From NCBI GenBank assembly GCA_012064415.1, contig SSNU01000169.1, forward strand, positions 1 to 45,598: DNA of 45,598 nucleotides, written 5' to 3'. Of the stretch, positions 27,930-38,871 are shown piece by piece (positions within the stretch are counted from its first letter, which is position 1; the number at the start of each line of letters is the position of its first letter). Both the position numbers and the translations under genes were made by a program. The notes under the pieces are model-generated. The model saw only the letters and a list, made by a program, of their open reading frames with translations. It was not told the DNA's origin and searched no databases. This stretch comes from Gyrodactylus bullatarudis (lineage: Eukaryota > Platyhelminthes > Monogenea > Gyrodactylidea > Gyrodactylidae).

Positions 27930-28700
27930 ATAAAATCTATATATGGTGGTTGGTAAGGAAGATGATGAAGTTGGTAGAGTCATTTATTTGAATAGGACTG
28001 TATATTTTTTATGACAATGCAATATGACAGAAAAGGCTAATAAAAAGTACGTTATATAGGAAGAGGAGAGATTCATAGTTTTGATGACTTACCACGAGGT
28101 GTACACAGAGAAATATGAACTGTGTACCCACGTGATTAAACAAATTAACCTCCATTGATCTTATTGGTTAATCAGGGTCTTTTAATATGATTGGTCGATA
28201 GAAATCGTGTACAAAAGAAGTTATATTTTTTCCATTATTACTGATAAGTAGTCTGGTATAATAAATAAGGTTTTAAAGGATCTTTTAAAGGCTTAGGTAA
28301 CTATGATGTCACATATACAAGGTCATAATTCTTGTCGAGCTTATTAATAATTTGTAAATTTCAGTTTTTCAAATAATTTCTGTGAATTATGGGTCATCAA
28401 AGTTTTGAAAATATCACTATTGATGATTCGCATACATACGCACGGTATTGCATGTTATACACACTGACTATTTTAACTTCTCCCTACTCTGTTCAGCAAT
28501 TCTGCCTCTTATTGACCAATGAGAGTGGAGAATTTTTTTACATCCTCTAGTGAGTAAAACTAAAATCTAAAGTAAGTATAATAGATGCTGGACTATATAT
28601 ATTATTGATATAAGACAAAATGGTCAGGTAGCAAGAGAATAACGTCATAATCAAACTATGCCAAACTGCACCTTAGTAAATTATTTGGTTCAAAATTATT
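27930..28700. other. Promoter-like words, no gene seen
   Basis: CCAAT-type boxes (GATCTTATTGGTTAATCAG; ATGATTGGTCGATAG at about 28185) followed by GTGTACAAAAGAAG, and TATTGACCAATGAGAGTGG near 28515 on either strand. The words resemble the MITE-borne modules but I found no coding exon or TIR. Confidence 0.3.
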
Positions 28701-28718
28701 AAATTATTTTTCACTTAC

Positions 28719-28999
28719 GACTAAGCTTATTAGCCTATACTCTGGAGGATTTTCAACTATTATGAAATTTTCACCAGTGAAATTCAATTTATCATAATTT
28801 TTCAACCTGAAATTTTCGTTCAAATTCTGCACCACTACAAAAAAATATAGTGGTAGATGATCTAGGTTAGAATTTATTTCTTGCATAAATCTCCTCAATC
28901 CATCCATCTAAAATTGAGAATAAATCAACTCACAAGTTCAGTTTCTTCTGATGTCAAATTTACTACAAAAGCTCTTTGGAAGGACCGTCCAAATTTTAT
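28719..28999 (-). CDS. Two exons of a host gene, unknown product
   Basis: Exon 28999-28934 (after TTATTCAAG) and 28907-28719 join in phase 0 over a 26-nt intron (28908-28933, GTGAGT...TTTTAG). The second exon runs into a GTAAGTG donor at 28718-28712, so the TAA a few codons later is probably intronic. Text: FGRSFQRAFVVNLTSEETEL, MDGLRRFMQEINSNLDHLPL, YFFVVVQNLNENFRLKNYDK, ENFIIVENPPEYRLISLV. Good hydrophobic patterning of a folded domain, family not recognised. A long stop-free minus frame also covers 29060-29225 and could be an earlier exon. Confidence 0.55.
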
Positions 29000-29059
29000 C
29001 TTGAATAAAGTTTTGATTTAGAATGAAATTGTATTTGATTTTAATAAACTACACTTCGC

Positions 29060-29890
29060 AAATAATTTTTAAATAAAATACATTATTATGAATTACATAT
29101 GTTAGATAAAATTTAGGAAGACTTCCTAAATTTCTCGATGAATTTAGGAAGAAATATTTCTGCCCCTCTACCCCATACACCCCAATACATCGAAAGATAC
29201 ATTGTACAAACGACCTTTTTTGATGGTTGGAATAGTGACATTAAACTTTTTCAGAATTCAATAAAAAACATAATTATTAGACATGCAGCTAAAAATACAA
29301 AACTCTTCATAAAAAGATGATAATTACAATATTAAATCATGTAAAGTCATGCATTTCATTATTAATTTATTTATAACTATAGATGCTGATAATTTTTCAA
29401 GGAATTTTTGGTATAAAATCAAATTTCAAAAATATAATCGGGGTATCCATAAACACTTGAGACCTATAAATGATATACCATTCGGAAGCTGATTAAGTAC
29501 TCTGTCGAACTAACTTTAGAGATCTAAATTGGAGTGTTCGTATTGAACGCAATCAAGCGTAAAAGAGGAAATTTTCTCCTCAAAAATCATGAAAATTTTC
29601 AAAGAGCCCTCCTGATTTAAAAAATGTCCGATCAGATTCAAATTTTGAAGGTGAGTGGAGAATTTATCTGTTAATATTTTTTGTGAGGATCAAGTTCTCA
29701 ACTGTAATCCTTGAGTCACTTATTTGAGTTTAAGTACACTTAGTTGCTTTCGGAATAGTTAAATCAAGTAAACTCGTATAACTCTTTTATTCGATGGGAA
29801 AAAAATATATTTTTTGGCATATTTGGAATCAGCGTGAAATTCTAAACGTTGATCAGAAAAATATAGATTTTTTGACTTTCCCCAATGTTA
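29060..29890. other. Unassigned, with competing open frames
   Basis: Plus frames 29138-29320 (SAPLPHTPQYIERYIVQTTF) and 29376-29493 (FSRNFWYKIKFQKYNRGIHK, PINDIPFGS) are protein-like, and the minus strand is open over 29060-29225. No consistent splice model. 29500-29890 is AT-rich without gene signs. Confidence 0.3.
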
Positions 29891-29894
29891 TATT

Positions 29895-30370
29895 TTGCCG
29901 TGTCTCTTCGGACAATTCACCGGCTTGATATATATACAAAAAAACTATTCTTATAACCTTCAACTCCTCTGGCCTATGTGAGCTTTTTAACTTTTCTCTC
30001 CGCTGTTGCTATTTATTGGAGAGTTTTGGTGTTTTTTCAGCTTACATATTATTCTAATTTTATTCATCTTTTACTATTTCTTTCATTATTTGTAAAATAT
30101 TATCTTGGATGAATCTTTTAATTTTTATTGTTAGATTCTAAACTCCATTGGTTCATTTTGGCTTCGCAACTTCCTTCAGAAGGGTGGAGAGCTTGCTGTG
30201 AAATTCATCTCTTGATCTGCTAATTACTTTTGCCTTTTGAGAAAGTTGTCAATTTGTAACTAACCACTGTACCTTTTTCGTTTTCTTTTGGTTGTTGAGC
30301 AGTTTTTCCTTTCTCTTTTATCACTAATTACAGGTTGACTGGTAATTTGCAGAGCAACCCAAAATATGCG
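29895..30370 (-). mobile_element. PLE 3' end: basic tail, terminal repeat and decayed ribozyme
   Basis: Minus strand, in order: QITSQPVISDKREKNC-type tail text with Lys-rich KRKRYSG, the PLE terminal words AATAAATAGCAACAGCGGAG and AAAAAGCTCACATAGG, then CCGAAGAGACACGGC at about 29911-29897, a mutated type B hammerhead. The same order is found at 12.6-13.1 kb. Confidence 0.6.
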
Positions 30371-30484
30371 GTTAAAATTTTTTAGTAAGCGCTTTTAATA
30401 AGTTATTAAAATAATAGAATAAGCCGTTAAATAAGCGATAATAAATAATGTCGATTTAAAGTAGTAAGATTGAAAAAAATATAT

Positions 30485-31852
30485 ATTTAGAGAGAATTAA
30501 ATTTTGTAACTGTGTAAAACTTCATATTATCATTGCTAAAATGTCTTTTGTCTCCAAGAATATTCTTAGTGAGAGAAAAAGATCGTTCCACGTCACATGT
30601 TGTAGGCTGAGCTTTTCGAAGAAGAGTATTCAACAGGGGTTAGATTTGAATTTTTTGCCGTCATAATATTGTAGATTTCATTCTTTAAAAGCCTTTTGTT
30701 CACGTAACTTTTTAAATTCACAGGATCTTCTCCAAAGTCTATCTCTCTAATTTCAGTAAAGTATTCATGGATTGTTGAATTTTGAGATTGGATCCTTTTC
30801 AAAATTGGAATTATTTGAAGATAAAAACTGGAAATTTCGATTAATTCGATAAAAAGACCTTCATCATTTACAGCTTTCTTTGCCTTCTTTATCTTTTTGC
30901 CCTTGTCTGAGATCTTATTCACTATTTATTTTATTTCATAAAATTTTTCAGCATAGAACTCTGCTGCCTCTAACCAGCTACCCTACCGTGTAACTACTGG
31001 AGTCGGAGGTTGGCCTGTGTTCACAAATAATATCCTTCTCTTTTTATTGTTGACGATCAAACTTTTGATCCTAGCAATTAATTCATCTGTTTTCTTGTAA
31101 TGATTTTTAATCCTTGAACTACAATTATGAAGTAAATGAGCCAAGCAAGTAACGTGAGTAACTTTGGGATAGAGTGTGTGTAGAACATTGGTAAGTTCAG
31201 CTGTTGTGAAATATGAAGCAGCATCAGTTAACAGGAGGAGAAAATTATTTCTGTTGATTTCAAATTTTTGAAGAAAGTCATGCAAAATCCTCAAAGCTTC
31301 TTGATTGTCTAGTATACCTTCAACAACTAAAGTATCAGCTAATATTGATATTGATGGATCTTGTAATCTTCCAACCATTATATTGACGATATTTTTATCT
31401 TGGATGTAGGACTCATCAATCGAAATAAATAACGGAGAATTTTTGATATACTCTTTGATTTTCGCAATTGTTTCTGCATAAATAATTTCCACATGTCTTC
31501 TACTAGTTGTTTCAGAAGGAAGAGAGACATTTAACTTCTTGAAGAGTCTCTTCACATAAGGATTTCTCAACTTATGGAGTTCGATATCAGCTTTTATGAA
31601 TGTCTTCACAACATCTTTCGATAAATCTTCGAATTCATCTATTTTTAACTGAGTTAGATTTTTTTTGTGCGACATTTGTTTTATGCCGATTGGTTTTGAG
31701 ATGCTGTTTCACATAGAATAAAGATGTAGTATTGACATCTGTGTTGCAGAGATAGCAGTATAAACTATCATTTCTGACTTCAAACTCATTTGGGTATTCC
31801 TTTGAGTACTTTTCTGCTTTTTCTTTGGATTTTAATGCTCTTTTAGGCATGT
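30485..31852 (-). pseudogene. hAT transposase with BED finger, frameshifted
   Basis: Minus strand from 31850: MPKRALKSKEKAEKYSKEY, a BED zinc finger SLYCYLC...QHLKTNRHK, then after a frame change LTQLKIDEFEDLSKDVVKTF, FISIDESYIQDKN, LLLLTDAASYFTTAEL, HVTCLAHLLHN, GQPPTPVVTR, then NEIYNIMTAKNSNLTPVEY, and finally CDVERSFSLTKNILGDKRHF near 30600-30545. All hAT blocks including the C-terminal dimerisation motif are present, with three or four frame breaks. It is the better-preserved relative of the copy at 16.1 kb. TIRs were not identified. Confidence 0.9.
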
Positions 31853-32011
31853 CGAGGATAAATGGAGTTTCAAAATAATTAGCTCTAAAGGTCGAGCACT
31901 TTTTTGAGGTTTACCCAATAAAAATCGAGAGCCTTCTCTAATTTGATTGGATAAGCCATATTTGATTGATATATGAATCACAAAATTGTAGACGATTAAT
32001 CAAATAAATTA

Positions 32012-33493
32012 CAGGTGAAAGCTCCGATTCGTTGATGCTATGAATAATTTTATGAATCGCATTTTGTTATATACCTTTTTGGAACCTCTGTTGAAGATAA
32101 TCTTGTATTCTTATTGGTCTAATATGTATGATATATGAGTATGTATGCCTAGGTTTATTGTATCCTGAAATAATGTACATGAAATAATGAAGTAATGATT
32201 TAGTAGAAAATACAATACATTATTGATGTTAAATTCGTCTACTTGTGACACCTGAAAAGGAATAGAAAAACACGATTAAATTGAAAAAATGCATTAAAAT
32301 GCCTGCAAGTCACCTTTAACTTCCCCCATGACCAGAGACATGTAATTCAGAAGTCTTGTTTTTATCATCCCTTGAAATTCATCTCTTGTTAAATAAACAC
32401 AAATTAAGGGGGCCTATTTTTCATAGTAAATAACATCTTTTTTTCAGTGGACCAAAGGGGGCCGCAATAACAATATACTTGAGAAAAGAAAATGCTTTTT
32501 TATCAGAACATTGTTTTTTCAAGATCTTTTTTCAAGTTAACTCCATGAAGGGGTTCGATAGATAAGCAGAAATTTCCACTAAAATGTAAATATTTTCAGG
32601 ATGGGGAGGAACATATCATTTGTGAATTTCATAGTCAGTACCTTTTTAATAAAGTCGGTGTTTGTTTCTGGTAAATAACCATTTATCACTTCTTGATCAA
32701 ATGAGGCAATATGACGAGTTTCCACAAAAGGTCATTGGGTTGTCAGTCAGTTCTATCTAAATTTAAAGTTAGCTTCTACAGCCTTATCTTCAATTGATTC
32801 ATTTTATAAAAGATTCAGATAATTGTTCTTCTATGTAGTCCTCAGTACTGCTAGCAGAAGAATCCTCCTCTAAATTTTGAGATAAATCCTGGTTTAGTGC
32901 TTGAGAGAAAAGGCTTTGAACGTCCTTACTGTAGCTCATGATGTGAATAAATGAACGGTCTAGTTATCTTGAACAAGCGCAGTGACAACAATAGGAAAAA
33001 CAATAGAGAAAAAAAGTTTTAGCAGCATGGGGTCAAAAAGACCCCTATTTTCGTTCGTGTTTGTTTATAAAGAGATTTGTAGCTTTAATCCAAGACTTGT
33101 AATTGAGATAAAAAAATTATGTTACAGTTATGTTTGTTTTAGGAATACATAAAAGAATTTTAGAAAAATATTGAAAGGCGAAGAAATTGGATGAAGTTGA
33201 AATTGTTTTGGGGTCAAAAAGACCCCAAATTCCGTGCGAGGGTTAATCGTGTTTTTCTATTCCTTTTCAGGTGTCACAAGTAGACGAATTTAACATCAAT
33301 AATGTATTGTATTTTCTACTAAATCATTACTTCATTATTTCATGTACATTATTTCAGGATACAATAAACCTAGGCATACATACTCATATATCATACATAT
33401 TAGACCAATAAGAATACAAGATTATCTTCAACAGAGGTTCCAAAAAGGTATATAACAAAATGCGATTCAAAAAATTATTCATAGCATCAACCT
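32012..33493. repeat. Palindromic repeat with ~265-bp arms
   Basis: Arms 32012-32279 and 33243-33493 are inverted copies (TGATGCTATGAATAATTTT; CTTTTTGGAACCTCTGTTGA; CATACATACTCATATATCAT in one orientation). They meet at a TTAA where a piggyBac remnant sits. The left arm has about 15 extra bases (AAAGCTCCGATTCG). Another piece of the repeat occurs at 38755-38870. Confidence 0.85.
32280..33242. mobile_element. piggyBac remnant flanked by TTAA at the palindrome centre
   Basis: TTAA lies at 32276-32279 and 33243-33246. The right end reads CCGTGCGAGGG TTAA with the GGGGTCAAAAAGACCCC inverted motif (33210-33226; a second copy near 33030), typical of piggyBac termini. The minus strand at 32940-32800 encodes MSYSKDVQSLFSQALNQDLS followed by an acidic stretch (EEDSSASSTEDYIEEQL), like the acidic N-terminus of piggyBac transposases; nothing of the catalytic domain is left. 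The left terminus is degenerate. Confidence 0.75.
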
Positions 33494-33742
33494 GTAATCA
33501 AATAAGGCTTATCACGTTTCCATGAGTTTGATTTAAAAAAGGGCTTTCATAAATAATTCTAGTTATCGTGAGAACAATCCCAATAAAAAAAATTTTCATC
33601 AGATTAAAAATAAGCCTTGAAATTTTTTCAAAAGTCTCTAATATAAGCATTATAAGCATTTTAGGATTTATAAGCATTATAAGCGTTTTTAACTTTTGCA
33701 ATTTTTTAATTTTTAAAAAATTTAATTGAATTTTGATTCTTA

Positions 33743-34428
33743 ACCCTCACGCAAGCTTAATTTATCATTAAGCGAAATAAGCATTTGGGTTGCCCTGGTA
33801 ATTTGATTATCAACTATTGTTGACATCTCACTGGTTTCACATTTTGCCAATTCTGTAATAGTTGCTGGGGCTGTACACTGGTTTTGAGAGAGAAGATTAT
33901 CAGCTTTAGCTAACGTCTCATTAATTTCAGTTACTTTCTCTGTCTCAATTTGTGTAGAGCACTGAGTAGGAGTTCCAACATCTAGCCTTAGAATTCTTCC
34001 GATCTTGGCAATCTGCTTGCTCTTGATGTGGACATCACGAGCTTTGAATCCTAATTTATTTGCAAGTTCCTTGTGGACACATGGGTTTGGTTTGAGCTTG
34101 GTGATGAAATGGCTCTCAGCGCAGCCCAAATTTGCTTGTCTGGTCTTGCTCGATTCTGTTGGATTGACCTGGTATAAGATTTTGAAGTTCGACGCATCTA
34201 CGGAGTGACCTGTTGCCTCTAGATGGTGTTGAACTGCACTGTTATGTTTTGGCCTGAGGTGTTCTCTTACTCTCTCTCCAAGTGATCGGGTCGTTTGTCC
34301 AACATATGAAGATCCACATGAGCATTTGAAATGGTAAATAACCCCTTTCTTTTTCAGCATTGGGATTTGATCTTTATTGCGGCCGTTGATTAGTTTGGAC
34401 GTCCTTTGGATGAGTTTGAGCTTCCAAC
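33743..34428 (-). CDS. PLE GIY-YIG endonuclease domain and C-terminal tail (5'-partial)
   Basis: Uninterrupted for about 228 codons: KLKLIQRTSKLINGRNKDQI, MLKKKGVIYHFKCSCGSSYV, GQTTRSLGERVREHLRPKH, VQHHLEATGHSVD, FITKLKPNPCVHKE, then a tail APATITELAKCETSEMSTIV. It has the CxC knuckle, the GIY (VIYHF) and YVGQTxR motifs, the catalytic Arg region and the REH helix of PLE endonucleases, which nick target DNA for integration. The RT half is missing upstream; the ORF is bounded at 34428 by sequence carrying an oppositely oriented ribozyme. Tail is shared with the copies at 12.7, 15.8 and 18.0 kb. Confidence 0.85.
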
Positions 34429-34450
34429 CTTAATTTTTAACATTTTTAAA

Positions 34451-34492
34451 GCAATGCCACTGATGATGCTTTAAGAAATACGTATATGGTTT
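34451..34492 (+). ncRNA. Hammerhead-like ribozyme, PLE type A
   Basis: CTGATGA (34460-34466), TGCTTTAA, GAAA (34475-34478), helix III ATAC/GTAT, cleavage expected after A34486, stem I GCCA against TGGT. The core is complete and stem II is minimal. It precedes the PLE 5' coding segment at 34537. Confidence 0.55.
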
Positions 34493-34536
34493 TTAAATAT
34501 ATTTCTTTCTTACACATTTCCAAATTATGAATTTAA

Positions 34537-34870
34537 GTGGATACTCGGACGTTTTTTGATAAACAACGTGAATTACTCATTCATAATGATATATGTAGTA
34601 AAATTCAACAGATAAATGTTCTTTGTCATCCTCTAATTGGTTTAAATCAATATTATCCACTGATGAAGGGGAGGGAGAGGATCACACTGTTAGTTACCAC
34701 AGTCATTGTTTCTATTCATTTCTCTCTATTAGGGGTTGTCCACTTAAACTTTTACATTTTTTACCTTTTTTCTTTATTGCAGGTGTAGAATTGATAGAAA
34801 TTTTTGGTTCGCTCAGAGTGCTGATTACTGGCTGAGAGTTAATTTGATTATTTGTTGATAAATGCACCCA
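34537..34870 (+). pseudogene. PLE 5' coding fragment and mixed PLE debris
   Basis: DTRTFFDKQRELLIHNDICS is the PLE N-terminal segment placed after the ribozyme. From about 34650 the sequence becomes, on the minus strand, the terminal repeat and tail (STLSEPKISIN), so two PLE pieces are fused. 34871-35189 shows nothing clear. Confidence 0.45.
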
Positions 34871-35189
34871 TCTTTCATGAGAAGCTCCTTCAACAATTCT
34901 TTGTCAGACGCGTTATTTGAAACTTATTGAACTTTTTGGCAAAAATCCATAAGAGAAACTTTTCGAGAGTTCAATAATTCCAGTTTTCTGTGAATCAGTC
35001 AGACATGTCATGGTAAATAATATTGATAGAATTTGGAGTGCTATCCTAAGATAAGATTCCTATCAAAGATCGTGAGAGAGACATATATTGAGTTGTACAT
35101 TCTCACATTGCTAGCATATGAGAGTAAGAAAGGCTTTTTGGGATTGTTATGATGACACACATTGTGTGTACATTGCAAAGTAAAGATAG

Positions 35190-35723
35190 TAAAATATCAC
35201 GCCATCTACAATGGAATCTTCACTAGTTCCTCTAAGGGATTAAAAGGAGGGGTAGGTACTCCTTCTCTGACGTTGAATGTGATGGACAGATATGATGTAA
35301 GGTATTGTGATTGTTTATTCACACATTTGTATGTTTTTTAAACCTTTGACTTTCTCTCATAAGAGAGGGGGGGTTATACATCTATTTTTTAGTTAGATAT
35401 CGATTTTAACCTTCTCTGGTATGAGCTTATTTCGACGATTTATATGGATTATTGCAGAATTCTTTACTGAAACTTGGCAGGTATACGTAGAATTTAATGC
35501 CCTTTCGAGGAAAAAATTCTCTTTTCAATGATGTACGAGATGTAATACGTATTAAGAATAAGAAAGTTAGGGATAGAAAGAATTTTGATTCCAGGATGCT
35601 TAATCCTGATTGGTCAATAAATACTCAACGCTCATTGGTTGAATATTTGGGACAGAGAGGTATAAATAAACATATTCATGAAAAAGTTAATTAATCACGA
35701 GACATTATTTGTGAAATTGACTG
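35190..35723 (+). mobile_element. Partial copy of the fold-back MITE
   Basis: Matches the centre and right arm of 4938-5964 (GTGATTGTTTATTCACACAT; CTGAAACTTGGCA; TGATTGGTCAATAAA; GACAGAGAGGTATAAATAAA) and ends GTGAAATTGACTG at 35723 followed by TA. The left arm is missing or unrecognisable. 35724-36050 holds an AT palindrome (TATATATATACATATAAGG) and no gene. Confidence 0.75.
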
Positions 35724-36068
35724 TACTGGCAACCCCACCCATTCTTCAACGCAGATCAAAACTGGTAATGATATTAGAATCTGAAACCTTGGCTACAGCT
35801 AATTACCACCAGTTCAATCTACAGCAACAATAACAGAGTAACAATAAAATTTGAAATTCGTTGTTTGCTAGTTTTGGCTATATATATACATATAAGGTTA
35901 TATATATAACAAGGTTGGATAGATTTTTTTAAATACTATTTTTGGCTTGTAAACAAGTTACCTTACCATTCATGTAAATTTATTCTTATCTGTCTATCAC
36001 TGGGGCTGAAGAGAGAGCAGTTATAAATAAATTAGTTTTTAAAAATATGACTGAGTCCCCTAAACTTC

Positions 36069-36375
36069 TCACACCTAGATATTAGAATTCTGATAAGCAG
36101 GTGTCAATTCCATAAGAGAGTCAAATAATATTCAACTCACGGTGTAGACGCGTTTCTTCCGTATTAGGACTCGTCAGTACACCATAGCCAGGATTCGGAC
36201 CAGGGTCTTCAGCGTTGAGAGGCAACGCTTCTAACCACTAGGCCAGAACCCCCGTTCGTCTCCTAGACACCACCTACACACTGGTTGTTTTGAGTCCTAA
36301 TAAGGACGAAACGCGTCTGCCACCGTGAGTTGAATATTATTTGACTCTCTTATGGAATTGACACCTGCTTATCCG
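36069..36375. mobile_element. Head-to-head SINE pair with ribozyme
   Basis: Minus-oriented SINE 36250-36069 has the complete tRNA-like head (B box complement GGATTCGGACC; A box complement CTTCTAACCACTAGGCCAGA), ribozyme and body. After the spacer CACCTACACACTGGTT a plus-oriented SINE starts inside the ribozyme (TTTTGAGTCCTAATAAGGAC) and runs into the body up to about 36375. The ATG at 36352 that opens the following ORF comes from this SINE, not from the retrotransposon. Confidence 0.8.
36141..36186 (-). ncRNA. Hammerhead ribozyme in SINE, best stem I
   Basis: Minus strand: GGTGTA-CTGACGA (36177-36171), stem II GTCC/GGAA (one pair lost), GAAA (36156-36153), CGCGTC, then TACACC pairing perfectly with GGTGTA (six pairs). 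This copy proves the type I geometry with an open stem I. Confidence 0.75.
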
Positions 36376-36399
36376 AATTCTAATTTAAATTCTAAACTT

Positions 36400-37236
36400 A
36401 AATTTAAATTAAGTTTAAAAAAAAGACATCGCATTTCTACTGATGGATCCATCTCTGACAATCCATACCCAAAAAACATTACTGTTGAAGGATTACTCGA
36501 ACTAATGGAAGATCTCACTTACGAAGTAAACATACTCAAACAGATCAATGCTCGCATTACAAACGAAAACACTTCAATGAAAACAGAAATAAACCAACTC
36601 AAGCAACAAATGAATATTTGTGAGTCCTTTTATAGTTTTCCCTTCGCTAATAAATAAGAGATCTCCAAATATTCGCTAAATGATCTTAAAATAGTTGATC
36701 AAAAAATAAATTCTATGGTCAATGAGATTAATCAACGGACTGAAAAATCAAAAAACCTCATTATCTATAACCTGCCTGAAACCGAAAATGATATTCCTAA
36801 TGTTCATGGTTACTTAGATAAACTAGAAAATAAAATTGAGAATATTATAAAAATAACTCGAATTGGCAAAAAAACTCCAGGTAAATGCAGACCAATAAAA
36901 ATACTTACTAACTCAAAAATTCATAGAAACTTTTTTATTCAAAACAAAAACTCATTCCAAAAGCTCAAAATAAGAACCTCTAGAGATAAAACTATCCTTC
37001 AGCAAACAATAGCTACCTCTGAATATATTGCTAAAAAGAATAGTTTAAATCACAATAAAGATTTCAATTTATATCCACCTCATAATGCTGAATCTCAGAC
37101 AATAAGTCATAATAATAATTTTCTACCTCGATCAAGAAACTCTGTCATTTCTTCTAGTCAAAACCCACTGCGAGTACAAGCAACTAGAACTGGAATTATG
37201 AATAATAGTCCTTCTTTCTTTTTATCTAAAAATACT
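36400..37236 (+). pseudogene. Non-LTR retrotransposon ORF1, cut by a Tigger insertion
   Basis: One frame with a single TAA (36655): a coiled-coil (LLELMEDLTYEVNILKQINA; ENTSMKTEINQLKQQM) then an RRM-like ORF1 block KNLIIYNLPETEND, IIKITRIGKKTPGKCRPIKI, KLKIRTSRDKTILQQTI. Such ORF1 proteins bind element RNA. The following sequence runs toward the endonuclease start but is broken at TA 37239-37240 by a DNA transposon. The equivalent uninterrupted junction (AATACTACTATTTCTC) is at 39163. Confidence 0.8.
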
Positions 37237-37240
37237 ACTA

Positions 37241-38755
37241 CAGTACTCCCTCTTTAATAACTTTGTAAAAGTTATCCCCCTAATCTCTGCCCCTCAAAAT
37301 TTTCTTTTTTAAATCGTGACTACTTGTAAGCAGGCATATTTAACCGAAAATATACTAAAAATTAATTTTCAACCAAATTAATACCTTTCGAAAGAGATTT
37401 TTCTGCTGATCATTTCTATACCATGTTTAGTATTGCTATTTCGAAGAAAGTAACTTTTAAAATCCTAATTTGAAATTGAAAATCAGAATTAAAAATTGAA
37501 AAAAGACTTTCTGACTATCTTTCTCACATATGGGGTGGGGTTAATATCCACATCACTTGTGCAATGAGTCACTAATATTCGTATTGTTTTGTAATGCAGT
37601 CACATGACCCCGTAAGTCCCCAAAAAATTTCTCACTTTCATGTAAATGTATGTATATTTGTATGCATACATTTGTTTAGGTGTATTGAAGCGTTCACGCT
37701 AATGCGTTCGCGTTCATTTTATCATGAAGCACGATCTACGACTAGACGTTAACACCTTAGTGAATCAGGGCAAAACCTCCTCTGAAATCTCTGAAATTCT
37801 TGAGATATCGATTGACAGAGTTAAATACATTCGGAGATCAAAAGTCGTAAAATCAGGCAATCAAAAACTTTATGACGAAATCAAGATTTATTTGCTCGAA
37901 ATCAACAAGCCAATTAAATACGAGATTCTTCAAAAAAATCTTCGTGAAAAGGCAGAGAACCTGAACGTGAAATTTACTCGGGAAGTTATCAGACAATTTC
38001 TCCAGCAGAATCCCCAATTCAAGCGTCAAATAATAAATTTGTTAATAAATCTTTCAGATATTTCATAGAAATGAATATTCAATAAAAGACAAGCTTGCTA
38101 TACCGGAAGAAAAATTGTCTCTCACAAAACAGGTATCAGTCTTAATTGTATTAGACGTTGGGATTGCCAGAGAAGAAAACTAAGATCTTTTTCACAGGCC
38201 AACGGCAATGCACCGAATTTAAAGAGAGTACCTTCTCTGCGATATCAATACCTTGATGAATGTGCACGGGAAATGGTTGAAGAATGGCGCAGTCACAAAC
38301 TCCCAATAAGTATTAGATGTCTCGATGAAGATATCAGAAGAATGTCCATCAATTTAAATCTTGGATGTAAAGTTAGTCATGGTTGGATCGAGAAGTTTAA
38401 ACATAGAAACAATTTTAATCAGTATCGTTTCTATGGTGAAGGAGCTGGAGTAGACATGAATCTGGTTGAAAGTTGGATTTTAGACAACTGCGATTTAATT
38501 GAATCATATGATGAGAATGACAGATTAAATGTTGATGAAACTGCATTATTTTTTCAAGAAAAATCTCGAATCACTCTTGATACATCTTCAATAAATTATC
38601 GAGGAGATGGAAAGATTTCCAAAAACCGGGTTTCGGTTATTTTATGTTGTAGCATGACAGGCGAGAAATATCCATTCGTTATTGGTAAGCTTTATTTTTA
38701 ATGTTGATTTAGGTAAATCAAAAGGACCTAGGTGTTTCAGAGGTGATACAGGTAA
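37241..38755 (+). mobile_element. Tigger-like DNA transposon, 3' end lost
   Basis: Begins CAGTACTCCCTCTTTAATAA directly after TA inside the non-LTR sequence; its internal sequence matches the MITE at 8383-8873. The right TIR is absent: at about 38755 the sequence switches to a piece of the 32-33.5 kb palindromic repeat and then back to non-LTR sequence. Confidence 0.8.
37724..38755 (+). pseudogene. Tigger-like transposase with a 28-nt intron, C-terminally truncated
   Basis: N-terminal HTH text (TSSEISEILEISIDRVKYIR), a second basic region (HKTGISLNCIRRWDCQRRKL near 38130), then CENP-B HTH KVSHGWIEKFKHRNNF and DDE motif I NVDETALFFQEK, followed by NRVSVILCCSMTGEKYPFVI. An intron at 38685-38712 (28 nt, GTAAGC...GATTTAG) splits the Gly codon and joins VIG to KSKGPRCFRGD, as the family requires. 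A frameshift lies between 38068 and 38110. Only the first acidic catalytic region remains. Confidence 0.8.
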
Positions 38756-38871
38756 AAGCTCCGATTCGTTGATGCTATGAATTATTTTTTGAATCGCATT
38801 TTGTTATATACCTTTTTGGAACCTCTGTTGAAGATAATCTTGTATTCTGATTGGTCTAATATGTATGATAA
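38755..38871. repeat. Fragment of the palindromic repeat of 32.0-33.5 kb
   Basis: ACAGGTAAAAGCTCCGATTC to GATTGGTCTAATATGTATGA matches 32012-32130. It forms a sharp three-way junction: Tigger, this repeat, then non-LTR copy B. Confidence 0.8.

Noticed and set aside
570..28999. One giant minus-strand host gene with TE-filled introns linking all minus-strand exons
   Set aside because: Attractive because most exon groups share the strand and some end at donors, but several groups end in stops, phases cannot be linked and the fragments share no recognised family. Left as separate genes.
34005..34208. Plus-strand ORF of 67 codons
   Set aside because: Shadow of the well-supported PLE GIY-YIG frame on the minus strand.
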